48,017 bases of DNA from positions 1 through 48,017 of the forward strand of contig NZ_JTLI01000003.1 of assembly GCF_000799075.1 (NCBI RefSeq). The letters run 5' to 3'. Positions within the stretch are counted from its first letter, which is position 1. Every line of letters starts with the position of its first letter. Source of the DNA: Cetobacterium sp. ZOR0034 (GTDB lineage Bacteria; Fusobacteriota; Fusobacteriia; Fusobacteriales; Fusobacteriaceae). Positions 1 to 8,422 of this stretch are shown piece after piece. The notes below the pieces were generated by a model. That model ran no database searches, was not told the origin of the DNA, and saw only the letters and a program-made list of their open reading frames with translations. The translations under genes and the position numbers were made by a program.

Positions 1-76
1 GCGTCATTAGCTCAGATGGTAGAGCACACGACTTTTAATCGTGTTGTCACTGGTTCGAGCCCAGTATGACGCACCA
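1..76 (+). tRNA. tRNA-Lys (anticodon TTT)
   Basis: The acceptor stem GCGTCAT pairs perfectly with ATGACGC, followed by an encoded ACCA end. The D-arm begins TAGCTCAGATGGTAGAGC, the anticodon loop reads CTTTTAA around TTT, and the T-loop is GGTTCGAGCCC. This tRNA decodes AAA/AAG lysine codons. The gene begins at the first base of the window, so its promoter, or an upstream tRNA in the same cluster, is not visible. Confidence 0.97.
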
Positions 77-89
77 ATAGAAAATTTTA

Positions 90-114
90 AGATGTAGAGA
101 TACATCTTTTTTTT
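90..114 (+). terminator. Rho-independent terminator of tRNA-Lys
   Basis: A stem of AGATGTA and TACATCT with a GAGA tetraloop is followed directly by a run of T. It lies 13 bases after the tRNA CCA end. Confidence 0.85.
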
Positions 115-128
115 ATTTTTTAAATATA

Positions 129-166
129 ATAAAAAAATAACTTCTACAAATTATGTAAAAGTTATT
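129..166 (-). terminator. Terminator of the phosphonate operon (minus strand)
   Basis: Read on the minus strand, AATAACTT and AAGTTATT form the outer stem with a further TAC/GTA inner stem, followed by TTTTTT. It sits just after the stop codon of the DeoR-type regulator and would end the whole minus-strand cluster. Confidence 0.75.
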
Positions 167-173
167 GAGAAAT

Positions 174-941
174 TTAATAGATTTTGACATTAAAGTTTTT
201 AGAAATTTTCTTTAGAAAATCATGCTCGGGATTACTAGCAATTATTGTATCGACAGAATCTAGATTACAAACTTTGTAAAACTTTGTAGAGTTAAACTTT
301 TCCTCTGTAATCATAAAAATATTTTCAGAACAGTGTTTTAAAACTTCTGCTGTCACATGTGCCTCATCACAGTTGTGAGATGTGATACCTTTTTCAAGAG
401 ATACACCATCTAAAGTTAAAAAAGCTTTATTGAAGAAATAATCTCCAATTGATAGTGCAACTTTTGTTCCAGAAGTTGAAAGAAGATTAAATTTTACCTC
501 TCCACCCATAAAGAAAATTCTATGAGTGTTTTCTGTGTTACTAAAAATTTTAGTAAACTCAATAAGTGCTGCTAAAGAAACAGTTACAATTTTTAGATTT
601 TTTTTAGTTTTTAAATGAGGAATAAGTTTTGTAACAGTAGTTCCAGCATCTAAAAAGATACAATCACCATCTTGAATAAGATCAGCAGCTTTTTTTCCAA
701 GCAGATCTTTCTCAGTCGAGAAAAGCTCCTCTCTTATAGAGTAACTTTCATCTACAGAGGAGCTTTTAATAGCTCCCCCATAAACTTTTTGTATATCCAT
801 ATTTTCAGCTACAATATCCTCTAAATCTTTTCGAATAGTTTCCATAGTGACACTGTATTTTTCTGATAACTCTTTTACATAAACGATATTCTTTTGATTT
901 AATTCCTCTAAAATATGTTGTCTACGTTGATTCATCAGCAT
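174..941 (-). CDS. DeoR/GlpR-family transcriptional regulator of the phosphonate cluster
   Basis: This DNA-binding regulator of about 255 aa is the last gene of the phosphonate cluster. The N-terminus is a DeoR winged helix-turn-helix (RRQHILEELNQ followed by TMETIRKDLED). The rest is the DeoR sensor domain, with the GDCIFLDAGTTVTKLIPHL motif typical of the sugar-phosphate-binding fold. I start at the ATG at 941 because GGAG at 950-953 lies 8 nt upstream. A longer frame reaches 980 but has no such site, and an ATG at 935 is the alternative. Its ribosome-binding site lies inside the 3' end of phnW, so the two are probably translated together. It probably senses a pathway intermediate and controls the cluster; ligand and operator are unknown. 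The family is clear, the target is inferred from position. Confidence 0.88.
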   Translation of the reverse strand: MLMNQRRQHILEELNQKNIVYVKELSEKYSVTMETIRKDLEDIVAENMDIQKVYGGAIKSSSVDESYSIREELFSTEKDLLGKKAADLIQDGDCIFLDAGTTVTKLIPHLKTKKNLKIVTVSLAALIEFTKIFSNTENTHRIFFMGGEVKFNLLSTSGTKVALSIGDYFFNKAFLTLDGVSLEKGITSHNCDEAHVTAEVLKHCSENIFMITEEKFNSTKFYKVCNLDSVDTIIASNPEHDFLKKISKNFNVKIY

Positions 942-945
942 AAGC

Positions 946-2058
946 TTATCTCCAGAACATAGATTTTTGGATAGAGTCAATTAAAGTTTCGATATCTGTT
1001 GAGTAAACCTCTCCGATATTTCCAATTCTAAAGCTTTCCTCTTTAGTTAACTTACCAGGGTAGATAACAAATCCGTGCTCTTTTAGCTTTGAATAGAAAG
1101 TTTCAAACTTATACTCAGGGTGATTAGGAGCATAGAATGTAGTTATAATAGGTGATTGTTGGTCTAAAGATATAATAGCATCAAATCCTAAATCAGCCAT
1201 TCCTTTAACAAGTTTATCTTGGTTCTCTTTATATCTTGCCTCTCTAGCTTTTACTCCTCCTTCAGCCTCTAATTCTAATAGAGCTTGATAGAATGCTCTA
1301 ACAACGTGAGTTGGTGAAGTGAATCTCCATTTTCCATTTCCACTTTCCATAACTTTCCATTGGTCAAAGATATCTAAAGAGTGAGAACGAGCTTTTCCTT
1401 CACACTTTAATAGCTCAGATTTTTTAGCTACGATAAATCCAAACCCAGGAACACCTTGAATACATTTGTTAGCTGAACTGATTAGGAAATCAATTTTGTG
1501 CTCAGGTACATTAAAATGAATTCCACCGAAACTTGACATAGCATCTACGATGAAAGTCTTGTTGTATTTTTTTACAATCTCTCCAATCTCTTTAATTGGG
1601 TTTAAGATTCCTGATGTAGTTTCACAGTGAACAACAGCAACATGAGTAATCTCTGTATCCTCTTTTAAAATAGCCTCTAAGTGTGCTAAATCATAAGTTT
1701 CAGTTTGCTCAATTTTATAGATAGCATTTTTAACTCTAGCTACATCACAGATAGTTTTCATTCTGTCTCCATAAGCACCGTTAGAAAGAATTAAAATCTT
1801 TTCATTATCTCCAACAGTTGAAGTTAAAACAGCCTCAACAGAGAAAGTTCCGCTTCCTTGCATAGGAATCATAGTGTAGTCATCTCCAGCTTCAGCTACA
1901 TCTAAAACTCTTTTTCTCATATCTTGAACTAAAGAGTTGTATTCGTTATCCCAAGTACACCAGTCTTTAAGCATAGCTGATCTAACTCCAGAAGATGTCG
2001 TTAATGGTCCTGGTGTTAAAAGGATGTATGGTCTATCTGTTAAATTGTTGTTATTCAT
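946..2058 (-). CDS. phnW: 2-aminoethylphosphonate--pyruvate transaminase (PhnW)
   Basis: PhnW is a PLP enzyme that moves the amino group of 2-aminoethylphosphonate (AEP) to pyruvate, giving phosphonoacetaldehyde and alanine. The 370-aa protein begins with the family hallmark RPYILLTPGPLTTS. It has the PLP-binding Asp at 172 (FIVDAMSSFGG) and the Schiff-base Lys at 198 (SSANKCIQGVPGFGF), close to the positions known for Salmonella PhnW. I start at 2058 (MNNNNLTDRP) because GGAGG lies 8 nt upstream. The frame is open to 2091 but that start has no ribosome-binding site. The start overlaps the end of the upstream lyase gene by 8 nt. Its product is the substrate of PhnX, two genes upstream in the same transcript. 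Confidence 0.96.
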   Translation of the reverse strand: MNNNNLTDRPYILLTPGPLTTSSGVRSAMLKDWCTWDNEYNSLVQDMRKRVLDVAEAGDDYTMIPMQGSGTFSVEAVLTSTVGDNEKILILSNGAYGDRMKTICDVARVKNAIYKIEQTETYDLAHLEAILKEDTEITHVAVVHCETTSGILNPIKEIGEIVKKYNKTFIVDAMSSFGGIHFNVPEHKIDFLISSANKCIQGVPGFGFIVAKKSELLKCEGKARSHSLDIFDQWKVMESGNGKWRFTSPTHVVRAFYQALLELEAEGGVKAREARYKENQDKLVKGMADLGFDAIISLDQQSPIITTFYAPNHPEYKFETFYSKLKEHGFVIYPGKLTKEESFRIGNIGEVYSTDIETLIDSIQKSMFWR

Positions 2059-3406
2059 TGTTATTTCCTCCAAAAAGTTTTGTATTTTCAATTTTTATGC
2101 TCTCTTCAAGAATCTCTAGAGCTTTTTCCAATTCAGGTTTTTCTATAATAAGTGGTGGTGATAGAGTTAAAATTCCACCAGAAACTTTAAAGCTAAGCCC
2201 AGAGTGAAGGCAACTATAAAGTATTCTATCGGCTTCAGAGTCAGCTTTCTCTTTAGTGCTTCTATCTCTAACAAGCTCTACTGCAAATAGCAATCCAATT
2301 GCTCTCACATCACCAATAATCTCATATCTATCTTTCAGCGTGTTTAATTTTTCTAAAAGGAATTTCTCCATCTCAGATGTTTTTTCTAAAATCTTATTGC
2401 TATCAATAAAATCGATTGCGGCATTAGCAGCAGCACATCCAACTGATGATTTTTCATGAGTGTAGTGTCCTAAAGATGTGTATTGTCCAATGTTGAACTC
2501 ATCTTTTGTCAAAAGAGCTGAGATTGGGAATATACCTCCTCCAAGTCCTTTTCCAATAACAACCATGTCAGGCTCGATATCGTAGTGTTCAAAGGCAAAG
2601 AACTTTCCTGTTCTACCCATAGCTATAGCAGTTTCATCTAAAACTAAAAGAGTATTGTGTTTAGAACAGATATCTCTTATTCCTCTCATAAGTTTGTATG
2701 AAGGAATTTCTACCTCTGTATTTCTGATTGTTTCCATAAAAAATGCTGCGATATCTCCATGCTTTTCTAAAGTGTAATCTAAGATGTTTAAAAAAGTATC
2801 CTCATCAAACATAGGCCTGTAAGAGTTATATGGAACTAGATGCTCACATCCAGCTAAAAGTCCACCGATACCATTTCTAAAATGTGCTGTTCCACCTAAA
2901 GAGATTGCATCAATAGATGCTCCATGAAAAGAGTCCCAGAAAGAAAGGAAACCATCTTTTTTAGTTACAAGTCTTGCTAGTTTCATAGCCATTCCGATAG
3001 AAGATGTTGCACCTGGTGAGAACAGAACTTTATTTAAAACACCATTTGTTTTATCAGCAAGCTTTTGAGCCAAAGTTATAGCTGAGTTATTCGTATATCT
3101 TCTTGGCGAGAATGGAAGAGTTTCCATCTCATTGATGATAGCTTTTTTTACATCTTCATTTCCAAATCCAACTTGGTGGACATTATTTCCATGAAAATCC
3201 ATATATATTTTTCCAGAGATATCCTCTAAGTATATCCCTTTTGATTTTTTTAAAACATTTAAGCATGGTGTTGAAAGAGATTGATGAAGAAAAATCTCTT
3301 CATCATCTCTAAGAACATTGTTAGTTTCAAAGTCTATATTTTTTTCTTGCCACTTTTTACGGTTCTGAGAGGTATTGATATCTCCTTCAGATGTAATTTT
3401 ATTCAT
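2051..3406 (-). CDS. pbfA: Class-III PLP enzyme, probable (R)-1-hydroxy-2-aminoethylphosphonate ammonia-lyase (PbfA-like)
   Basis: This fold-type-I PLP protein of 451 aa belongs to the class-III aminotransferase family. It carries the PLP Asp257 (LLVLDETA) and Lys286 (VVIGKGLGGG). The N-terminal stretch with GDINTS, FLHQSLSTPCLN and MDFHGNNVHQVGFG is what I know from the PbfA subgroup. PbfA converts (R)-1-hydroxy-2-aminoethylphosphonate to phosphonoacetaldehyde and ammonia, feeding the same PhnX step as PhnW. It is placed between phnX (TAATG overlap at 3406) and phnW (8-nt overlap), a context typical for PbfA. A generic omega-aminotransferase is the alternative. The PLP motifs are seen directly; the exact substrate is inferred from subgroup and neighbours. 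Confidence 0.8.
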   Translation of the reverse strand: MNKITSEGDINTSQNRKKWQEKNIDFETNNVLRDDEEIFLHQSLSTPCLNVLKKSKGIYLEDISGKIYMDFHGNNVHQVGFGNEDVKKAIINEMETLPFSPRRYTNNSAITLAQKLADKTNGVLNKVLFSPGATSSIGMAMKLARLVTKKDGFLSFWDSFHGASIDAISLGGTAHFRNGIGGLLAGCEHLVPYNSYRPMFDEDTFLNILDYTLEKHGDIAAFFMETIRNTEVEIPSYKLMRGIRDICSKHNTLLVLDETAIAMGRTGKFFAFEHYDIEPDMVVIGKGLGGGIFPISALLTKDEFNIGQYTSLGHYTHEKSSVGCAAANAAIDFIDSNKILEKTSEMEKFLLEKLNTLKDRYEIIGDVRAIGLLFAVELVRDRSTKEKADSEADRILYSCLHSGLSFKVSGGILTLSPPLIIEKPELEKALEILEESIKIENTKLFGGNNNE

Positions 3407-4212
3407 TAGATAACCTCTTCAGCGTTCATTCTAGCGTTTATAACATCAATTATATGTGGTAAGTCTCCAACTTCTTCAACAATATAGTCAGCTCCAGCTG
3501 CGTATAATCTTTTTGCAGCAGCATCCATCAATTTTTTTAATTCAGTACTATCCATAGATTCTACTTCATCTTTAGAAAGACCTAATTCACTTCCACCTTT
3601 TAAGATTCCAACAGCCCAAACTCCAGCATTTTTTCCCTCTTTCATATCAACAGTAGTATCTCCAATTTTTATAACAGAGTGTCTACTTGGAATTGCTAAA
3701 GTTATCATATTTTGGAAAATCATATATGGATGTGGTCTCCCTGCAGGAACCTCAGTTGATGTGATTCTAAAGTCAGGACAGTAACCAAACTCTTTTGCTT
3801 TTGGAGCAACGATATCTAACATCTCTTTTGTATATCCTGTAGTACTTCCAATTTTAATTTTTCTAGCTCTTAATTCAGCTTGAAGTTCTAACATTCCAGG
3901 AACTGGTTCTGCAAAGTTTTCTAAAGAAGCGAATAGAACCTCTTCAAATCTTTCGTATAAAGAGTTGATATCATCCATTGTGTATTCTCTATTAAATTTC
4001 TTTAACCATAAAGCATGTATTCTCTCCATTTTTAATAATGCTTTAATGTGATCTATTTTTAACATTCCCATAGGTTTTCTAGCTTCTTCATAAGTGATTT
4101 CGATTCCATTTTCTTTAAATACTTGAACGAAAACATCAAGTGGTGCGAAACATCCATAGTCTACTGTAGTACCTGCCCAATCAAATATAACTGCTTTAAT
4201 CTCTCTTTTCAT
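3406..4212 (-). CDS. phnX: Phosphonoacetaldehyde hydrolase (phosphonatase, PhnX)
   Basis: PhnX splits the C-P bond of phosphonoacetaldehyde to acetaldehyde and phosphate. The 268-aa protein is a HAD-family enzyme with the phosphonatase motif FDWAGTTVD, in which Asp11 is the nucleophile. Lys52 in GMLKIDHI matches the Schiff-base lysine of the cap domain. The later HAD motifs are TTGYTKEM and KIGDTTVDMKEG. Its start overlaps the permease stop in a TAATG, and its stop overlaps the next start in the same way, so translation is coupled along the operon. It is the phosphate-releasing step for both the PhnW and PbfA-like branches. Confidence 0.96.
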   Translation of the reverse strand: MKREIKAVIFDWAGTTVDYGCFAPLDVFVQVFKENGIEITYEEARKPMGMLKIDHIKALLKMERIHALWLKKFNREYTMDDINSLYERFEEVLFASLENFAEPVPGMLELQAELRARKIKIGSTTGYTKEMLDIVAPKAKEFGYCPDFRITSTEVPAGRPHPYMIFQNMITLAIPSRHSVIKIGDTTVDMKEGKNAGVWAVGILKGGSELGLSKDEVESMDSTELKKLMDAAAKRLYAAGADYIVEEVGDLPHIIDVINARMNAEEVI

Positions 4213-5933
4213 TATTTATTCCTCCCAAAGTATCTTTTTTTTATTAATTCATATATTGCTTTTACTAAAAGGTTCGTCCCAACAATTAGGATTCCCATTG
4301 CTGCTGCTTTAGCTTGATCTCCAACTTCATCAAGGTTTACCATTGCTATAGAAGCAAGAGTAGTTTTTGATGTGTATAGGAAAACTGCTGCTGAAACTGT
4401 AGTCATACAGTTAACGAAGTAGTATATAAAAATCTCACCGATAGTGTGCTTAGTAAGTGGTAGAGTAACATTGAAGAATGTTTTATACCAAGGTACACCC
4501 ATAGATAGAGATACAATTTCAAACTCTTTATCCAACTTTTTCAAAGATGTTGATGCTGTCATAAAAGCAACTGAGAAAAAGTGTACAATGTTTACAAGAA
4601 CTAAAATCCAAAGTGTTCCGTAGATACTATTGAATGGGTTACCTACCCAACCAAGTAGTGGAACTCTTATATAATCCATATTGAAGAAGAAGATATAACC
4701 TAAACCTAAAACCATTCCGGGAAGAGCTAAAGGTACGATAGCAAAGAATTTGATAACATTTCTTAGCTTAGTTAAACTCTCAGTCTTTAAACAGATATAT
4801 GCTCCAAGGTATGCTATAGCTGTTCCAAATAGAGCTGAAAGCAGTGCGATAGTTACCGAGTTTTTATAGAAGTGGAAAGCTCCACCGTTAAAGTCAAAGA
4901 ATTTATAGTTGTTCAATGTAAGCTCAAAATTATAAGGCCACATTTTAACGAAAGATGCAACTGCTGCTGTGATGAAAAGTCCTAAAACACTAAGACCAAT
5001 TAACCAACAGAAACAGTAGAAGAAGATATCTCTTCCAGTAGAGCTTTCAATTCTGTAGTTCATCGACTTTGCATTGAAGGTATCTCTTTGTTTTTTTTCT
5101 AAAGATTTTTCAAAGAAGAAAGATATCACCGCTGGGATAAGTAAAAGTATACTTACAACTGCTCCTCTTCCTAAGTTTTGTTGTCCAATTACTTGCTTAT
5201 AGATATCTGTAGCTAAAACATTGTAGTTTCCACCAACAACTTTTGGAGCTCCAAAATCTGTGAAAGCAAGAATGAATGAAACTGTCGCAGTAGAGAACAC
5301 TGCATATTTACAAGATGGTAAAGTTATAGTGAAGAACTGTTTTAATTTACTTGTTCCAAGAGTTTTCGCAGCTTCATAAAGTCTGTAGTCACTGTTTTGT
5401 AATGCCATTGATATAATCAAGTAAGCTTGAGGTAGAGTATAGATTACCTCACTTATTACGATTCCAGTAGGACCGTAAAGATTTATATCAGTTGCTATAG
5501 CTGGAAAGTTTCCAAAGAAACCAGTTGTAATAACTCCCATTCTTCCGAAAAGATATACAAGTGAAATTCCATGTAACATAGTCGGAGCAAATATAGGTAG
5601 AAGGATTAGAAATCTTAGAATTGTCTTTCCTTTTATATTACTTCTAGCCATTCCGTAAGAGTAACCAAATCCCAAAACTAAAGTTATAATCATAGTTAAA
5701 CTAGCAATTTTAACTGTATTAAAGAATGAAGCCATTACGCCTGGGCTAGTAAGGTACTGCACAAAGTTTTGTAATCCAATAAAGTTTCCAGCATTATCCT
5801 CTGTCGCTTTTATGCTTAAAGTAATCAGAGGAAAGGCTAATGTAACAATGAAAAATGCTACGATTGCCCAAACAATTATATCTCTGACTTTTTCAGAAAG
5901 TAGTTTTTCAGATTTTTTAAAAACTAACTCCAT
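4212..5933 (-). CDS. ABC transporter permease, fused two-domain type (putative AEP transporter)
   Basis: This inner-membrane protein of 573 aa has two permease halves of about six helices each, as in the iron(III)/2-aminoethylphosphonate permease family (PhnU2-like). Each half carries an EAA-type loop that docks on the ATPase: LYEAAKTLGTSKLKQF near residue 185 and FEIVSLSMGVPWYKTF in the second half. The start overlaps the 3' end of the ATPase gene by 10 nt, and the stop overlaps the phnX start. It should move AEP or a related aminophosphonate into the cell with the neighbouring ATPase and lipoprotein. The substrate is inferred from the adjoining phnX/phnW genes. Confidence 0.9.
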   Translation of the reverse strand: MELVFKKSEKLLSEKVRDIIVWAIVAFFIVTLAFPLITLSIKATEDNAGNFIGLQNFVQYLTSPGVMASFFNTVKIASLTMIITLVLGFGYSYGMARSNIKGKTILRFLILLPIFAPTMLHGISLVYLFGRMGVITTGFFGNFPAIATDINLYGPTGIVISEVIYTLPQAYLIISMALQNSDYRLYEAAKTLGTSKLKQFFTITLPSCKYAVFSTATVSFILAFTDFGAPKVVGGNYNVLATDIYKQVIGQQNLGRGAVVSILLLIPAVISFFFEKSLEKKQRDTFNAKSMNYRIESSTGRDIFFYCFCWLIGLSVLGLFITAAVASFVKMWPYNFELTLNNYKFFDFNGGAFHFYKNSVTIALLSALFGTAIAYLGAYICLKTESLTKLRNVIKFFAIVPLALPGMVLGLGYIFFFNMDYIRVPLLGWVGNPFNSIYGTLWILVLVNIVHFFSVAFMTASTSLKKLDKEFEIVSLSMGVPWYKTFFNVTLPLTKHTIGEIFIYYFVNCMTTVSAAVFLYTSKTTLASIAMVNLDEVGDQAKAAAMGILIVGTNLLVKAIYELIKKRYFGRNK

Positions 5934-6901
5934 TCAACTTCGCCTCCTAAAGTTCTTTCAACTTTAAGGAATATATGCTGGTCTTTCTTTAAAGGTATAT
6001 GAGCAATTTTATTTCTACAGATATCAACTTCGATTATGTAGTTCTTTTTATTAACTTTTAATCTGTAGTATGACCCCATATACTCCCACGATTCCAATGT
6101 TCCCATAAAGAAGTTTTCAGTATGCTCATCCGCTAACGAGATATCCTCGGGTCTTGCCATAACTTTTTTTCCATTAATCTCAAACTTATTAACTTTTCCT
6201 ATGAAATCCCCAATAAAGTTATTAGCTGGTTTTTCATAGATATCTTGAGGCGTTCCAACTTGAACAACCTTAGCATTATCCATAACAATTATTCTATCTG
6301 ACATAGAAAGAGCTTCCTCTTGGTCATGAGTAACCATAATAGTTGTGATTCCAAGTTTTTTCTGAAGATCTTTTATATCATTTCTAAGTTTTTCTCTAAC
6401 TTTAGCATCAAGTGCTGAAAGTGGTTCATCTAGTAGAAGTATATCTGGCGAGTAAGATATTGCTCTAGCAAGAGCTACTCTTTGTTGTTGCCCCCCTGAA
6501 AGTTCATTTGGATATTTGTTTTCTTGTCCTCTTAAACCAACAAGCTCAAGAGATTCATCTACCTTTTTTCTAATTATATCTTTTGGTATTTTTTTGTTTT
6601 TCATTCCGTAAGCTATATTTTCACCAACTGTTAAGTTAGGGAAAAGAGCATATGATTGGAATACGATTGACATATTTCTTTTTGATGGGTGTTTCTTTGT
6701 GATGTTCTCATCCTTTAAGAAAATCTCGCCGCTATCAACAGTTTCAAGACCAGCAATTATTCTAAGTAGTGTTGTTTTACCACAACCAGATGGTCCTAAG
6801 AAACAGATAAACTCCCCTCTTTCTATTTCGAAATCTATATTGTTTAATGCTTTGAATTTACCGAAAGTTTTTTCAATATTTTTTATTTTTAAATAACTCA
6901 T
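5924..6901 (-). CDS. ABC transporter ATP-binding protein (putative AEP transporter)
   Basis: This 325-aa ATPase has Walker A at 36-44 (GPSGCGKTT), the Q-loop near 82, the signature LSGGQQQR at 134-141, Walker B ILLLDEP at 154-160 and the switch His192. The C-terminal 100 residues resemble the regulatory domain of PotA/FbpC-type ATPases, as in the PhnT2 family. A strong ribosome-binding site (GAGGGAGGAATTA) precedes the ATG. A 150-nt gap with a terminator and its own promoter separates it from the binding-protein gene, so it starts a second transcription unit. It powers the fused permease encoded directly downstream. Confidence 0.93.
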   Translation of the reverse strand: MSYLKIKNIEKTFGKFKALNNIDFEIERGEFICFLGPSGCGKTTLLRIIAGLETVDSGEIFLKDENITKKHPSKRNMSIVFQSYALFPNLTVGENIAYGMKNKKIPKDIIRKKVDESLELVGLRGQENKYPNELSGGQQQRVALARAISYSPDILLLDEPLSALDAKVREKLRNDIKDLQKKLGITTIMVTHDQEEALSMSDRIIVMDNAKVVQVGTPQDIYEKPANNFIGDFIGKVNKFEINGKKVMARPEDISLADEHTENFFMGTLESWEYMGSYYRLKVNKKNYIIEVDICRNKIAHIPLKKDQHIFLKVERTLGGEVEWS

Positions 6902-6930
6902 TAATTCCTCCCTCTTTCATCATCTACAGT

Positions 6931-7012
6931 TATAATACTATATTAGAGTTAAAAACAAATTAAAACCAAGTAAAACACGAGTAAAACAAAGGTTAAGATT
7001 TTGTTAAAAAAT
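6931..7012 (-). promoter_or_regulatory. Internal promoter with 11-bp direct repeats (candidate Pho box)
   Basis: Six consecutive 11-bp units fill 6947-7012. On the plus strand they begin AGTTAAAAACA, AATTAAAACCA, AGTAAAACACG and AGTAAAACAAA; the last two (6991-7012) are weaker. The minus-strand -10 TATTAT lies at 6932-6937, exactly 9 nt beyond the last repeat, and there is no good -35. Tandem 11-bp repeats that replace the -35 are the layout of PhoB/PhoP-activated promoters. The same arrangement and spacing recurs ahead of the binding-protein gene. Activation by a PhoB-type regulator is inferred. Confidence 0.65.
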
Positions 7013-7036
7013 AAAAGCTACAGATTTCTCTGTAGC
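7009..7036 (-). terminator. Terminator after the AEP binding-protein gene
   Basis: On the minus strand AGCTACAGA and TCTGTAGCT pair around a GAAA tetraloop and are followed by TTTTATTTTTT. It lies 16 nt after the stop of the lipoprotein gene. It should let the binding protein be made in excess over the ATPase and permease. Confidence 0.85.
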
Positions 7037-7051
7037 TAGTTCAAATAAGTA

Positions 7052-8098
7052 TTAGTTTTTTTCTGTTTTTGAACCAAACTTAGCTTCCCAATTCGAAAGA
7101 ATACGATCTTTGTTAGCCGCAGCCCAAGAGAAGTCATTTGCAATAAGTTGAGATATTGGATTTTCAGGGAAACCTTTTGGAGGTTTAACGTCCATCTCTC
7201 TTGAAACGATTGCATATGATTTAGCATACATAGCCATTGCTTCTTCAGATATAGCCCAGTCTAGGAAGATTTTTGCTTCATCTTTTATATCCTTTTTATT
7301 TATAAGAGCGTTTGCTTCTGAATCCCAACCTGATCCTTCTGAAGGGAAGTAAACATTTATAGGTGCTCCTTCATTTTTAATTTTAATTCCAGGGTATCCA
7401 TAAGAGATTCCAATTGGATATTCTCCTGAAGCTGCTGTTTTTGCAGGTTTTGAACCAGAATGAGTATAAACTCCCATGTTTTTATCTAGGTCAGCCATAT
7501 ACTGCCAAGCTTGTTCCTCTCCTAAAAGTTGAACTAAAGCAGAAACAGTTAAGAATCCAGTTCCAGATGAAGCTGGATTTGGCATAGAGATTAATCCTCT
7601 ATATTCAGGTTTTAGAAGGTCGGCGAAGTTTTTAGGTTCCTCTATTCCAAGTTTTTTCATTTCTATAGTATTTACAGAGATTGCTGTCATCCAAGCGTTA
7701 TTACCAACCCATTTAGGATCTTTTCCACTGTTGTCTCTGAATTTTGTGTTTATTTTTTCTATATCTTTAGGTGAGTATGCTTTTAAAAGATTAGCTTCAT
7801 CTAAAACCAATAATCCAGTTGCTGCAGTTCCCCATATAACGTCAGCTTGAGGATTGTTTTTCTCTGCTAAAACTCTAGAGACTATAACACCAGTAGATTC
7901 TCTAACGATATTTAACTTTATATCAGGATATTGCTTTTTGAAAGATGTTAAATATTCTGGTATTTGCTCGTTTTCTAAAGCTGTATAAACTGTTATCTCT
8001 TTGCTTTTATTGTTAGTAGCAGTAGGTTTCTCAGAACTTCCACATCCAACTAAAAGTCCTGCAAAAAGTAGTGAACCAATTATTTTTTTATTAATCAT
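7052..8098 (-). CDS. Lipoprotein substrate-binding protein of the putative AEP ABC transporter
   Basis: This exported binding protein of 348 aa starts with a lipoprotein signal (MINKKIIGSLLFAGLLVGC) whose lipobox Cys19 should be acylated. The rest is a type-II periplasmic binding fold of the iron(III)/PhnS2 group (ITVYTALENEQIPEYL near the start, IDISYGYPG-like ISYGYPGIKIKNEG near residue 230). It should capture AEP or related aminophosphonates and hand them to the fused permease. It is the first gene of the cluster, preceded by Pho-box-like repeats and followed by a terminator. The fold is clear; the ligand is inferred from the phosphonate genes downstream. Confidence 0.9.
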   Translation of the reverse strand: MINKKIIGSLLFAGLLVGCGSSEKPTATNNKSKEITVYTALENEQIPEYLTSFKKQYPDIKLNIVRESTGVIVSRVLAEKNNPQADVIWGTAATGLLVLDEANLLKAYSPKDIEKINTKFRDNSGKDPKWVGNNAWMTAISVNTIEMKKLGIEEPKNFADLLKPEYRGLISMPNPASSGTGFLTVSALVQLLGEEQAWQYMADLDKNMGVYTHSGSKPAKTAASGEYPIGISYGYPGIKIKNEGAPINVYFPSEGSGWDSEANALINKKDIKDEAKIFLDWAISEEAMAMYAKSYAIVSREMDVKPPKGFPENPISQLIANDFSWAAANKDRILSNWEAKFGSKTEKN

Positions 8099-8130
8099 TT
8101 AAATCACCCCATAGTTTATTTTATAAAATG

Positions 8131-8189
8131 ATTATACTTTATTTATGTAAAGAGAAAATAAAGAAAAGGTAAAAGAAAGGTAAAACCAT
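8131..8189 (-). promoter_or_regulatory. Promoter of the phosphonate cluster with four 11-bp repeats (candidate Pho box)
   Basis: Four 11-bp units occupy 8146-8189 (TGTAAAGAGAA, AATAAAGAAAA, GGTAAAAGAAA, GGTAAAACCAT on the plus strand). The minus-strand -10 TATAAT is at 8131-8136, 9 nt from the last unit. The internal promoter at 6931-7012 has the same period, core and 9-nt spacing. The start codon of the lipoprotein gene is about 33 nt downstream of the -10. PhoB-type control fits the phosphate-scavenging role but is inferred. Confidence 0.68.
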
Positions 8190-8422
8190 AAAAAACTATA
8201 TATTAGAAATTAAAAAACTGATATAAAACCAATAAAAACAAAAAAAAGTGAATCTTAGAATATATTAGAATAAAAATTCGAAAAAAAAAGCAATTTTTCC
8301 TAGAAAAAAAATGGAATTCGAGCTATAATTTATAGAAAACTATTTTATTATGAAAAAAAATGATTGAATTTGATGGGAAATGATTAGAGATTTGTTTTTA
8401 TGTGTGCAATTTAGGGGGATGG
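8190..8422 (+). promoter_or_regulatory. Intergenic region with promoter of the GGDEF/EAL gene
   Basis: This very AT-rich stretch lies between the divergent phosphonate cluster and the GGDEF/EAL gene. A -10-like TATAAT lies at 8324-8329, about 90 nt before the start codon, without a convincing -35. I see no terminator, known riboswitch or open frame in the long leader. The ribosome-binding site is AGGGGG at 8413-8418. Confidence 0.4.

Noticed and set aside
1937-2459. Short plus-strand ORFs within phnW and the PbfA-like gene
   Set aside because: They lie fully antisense to well-supported enzymes and have no domain or upstream signal.
6947-7012. Tandem repeats as a CRISPR array or satellite
   Set aside because: Units are only 11 bp, head to tail without spacers, and end at a fixed distance from a -10. 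This fits an activator site better.
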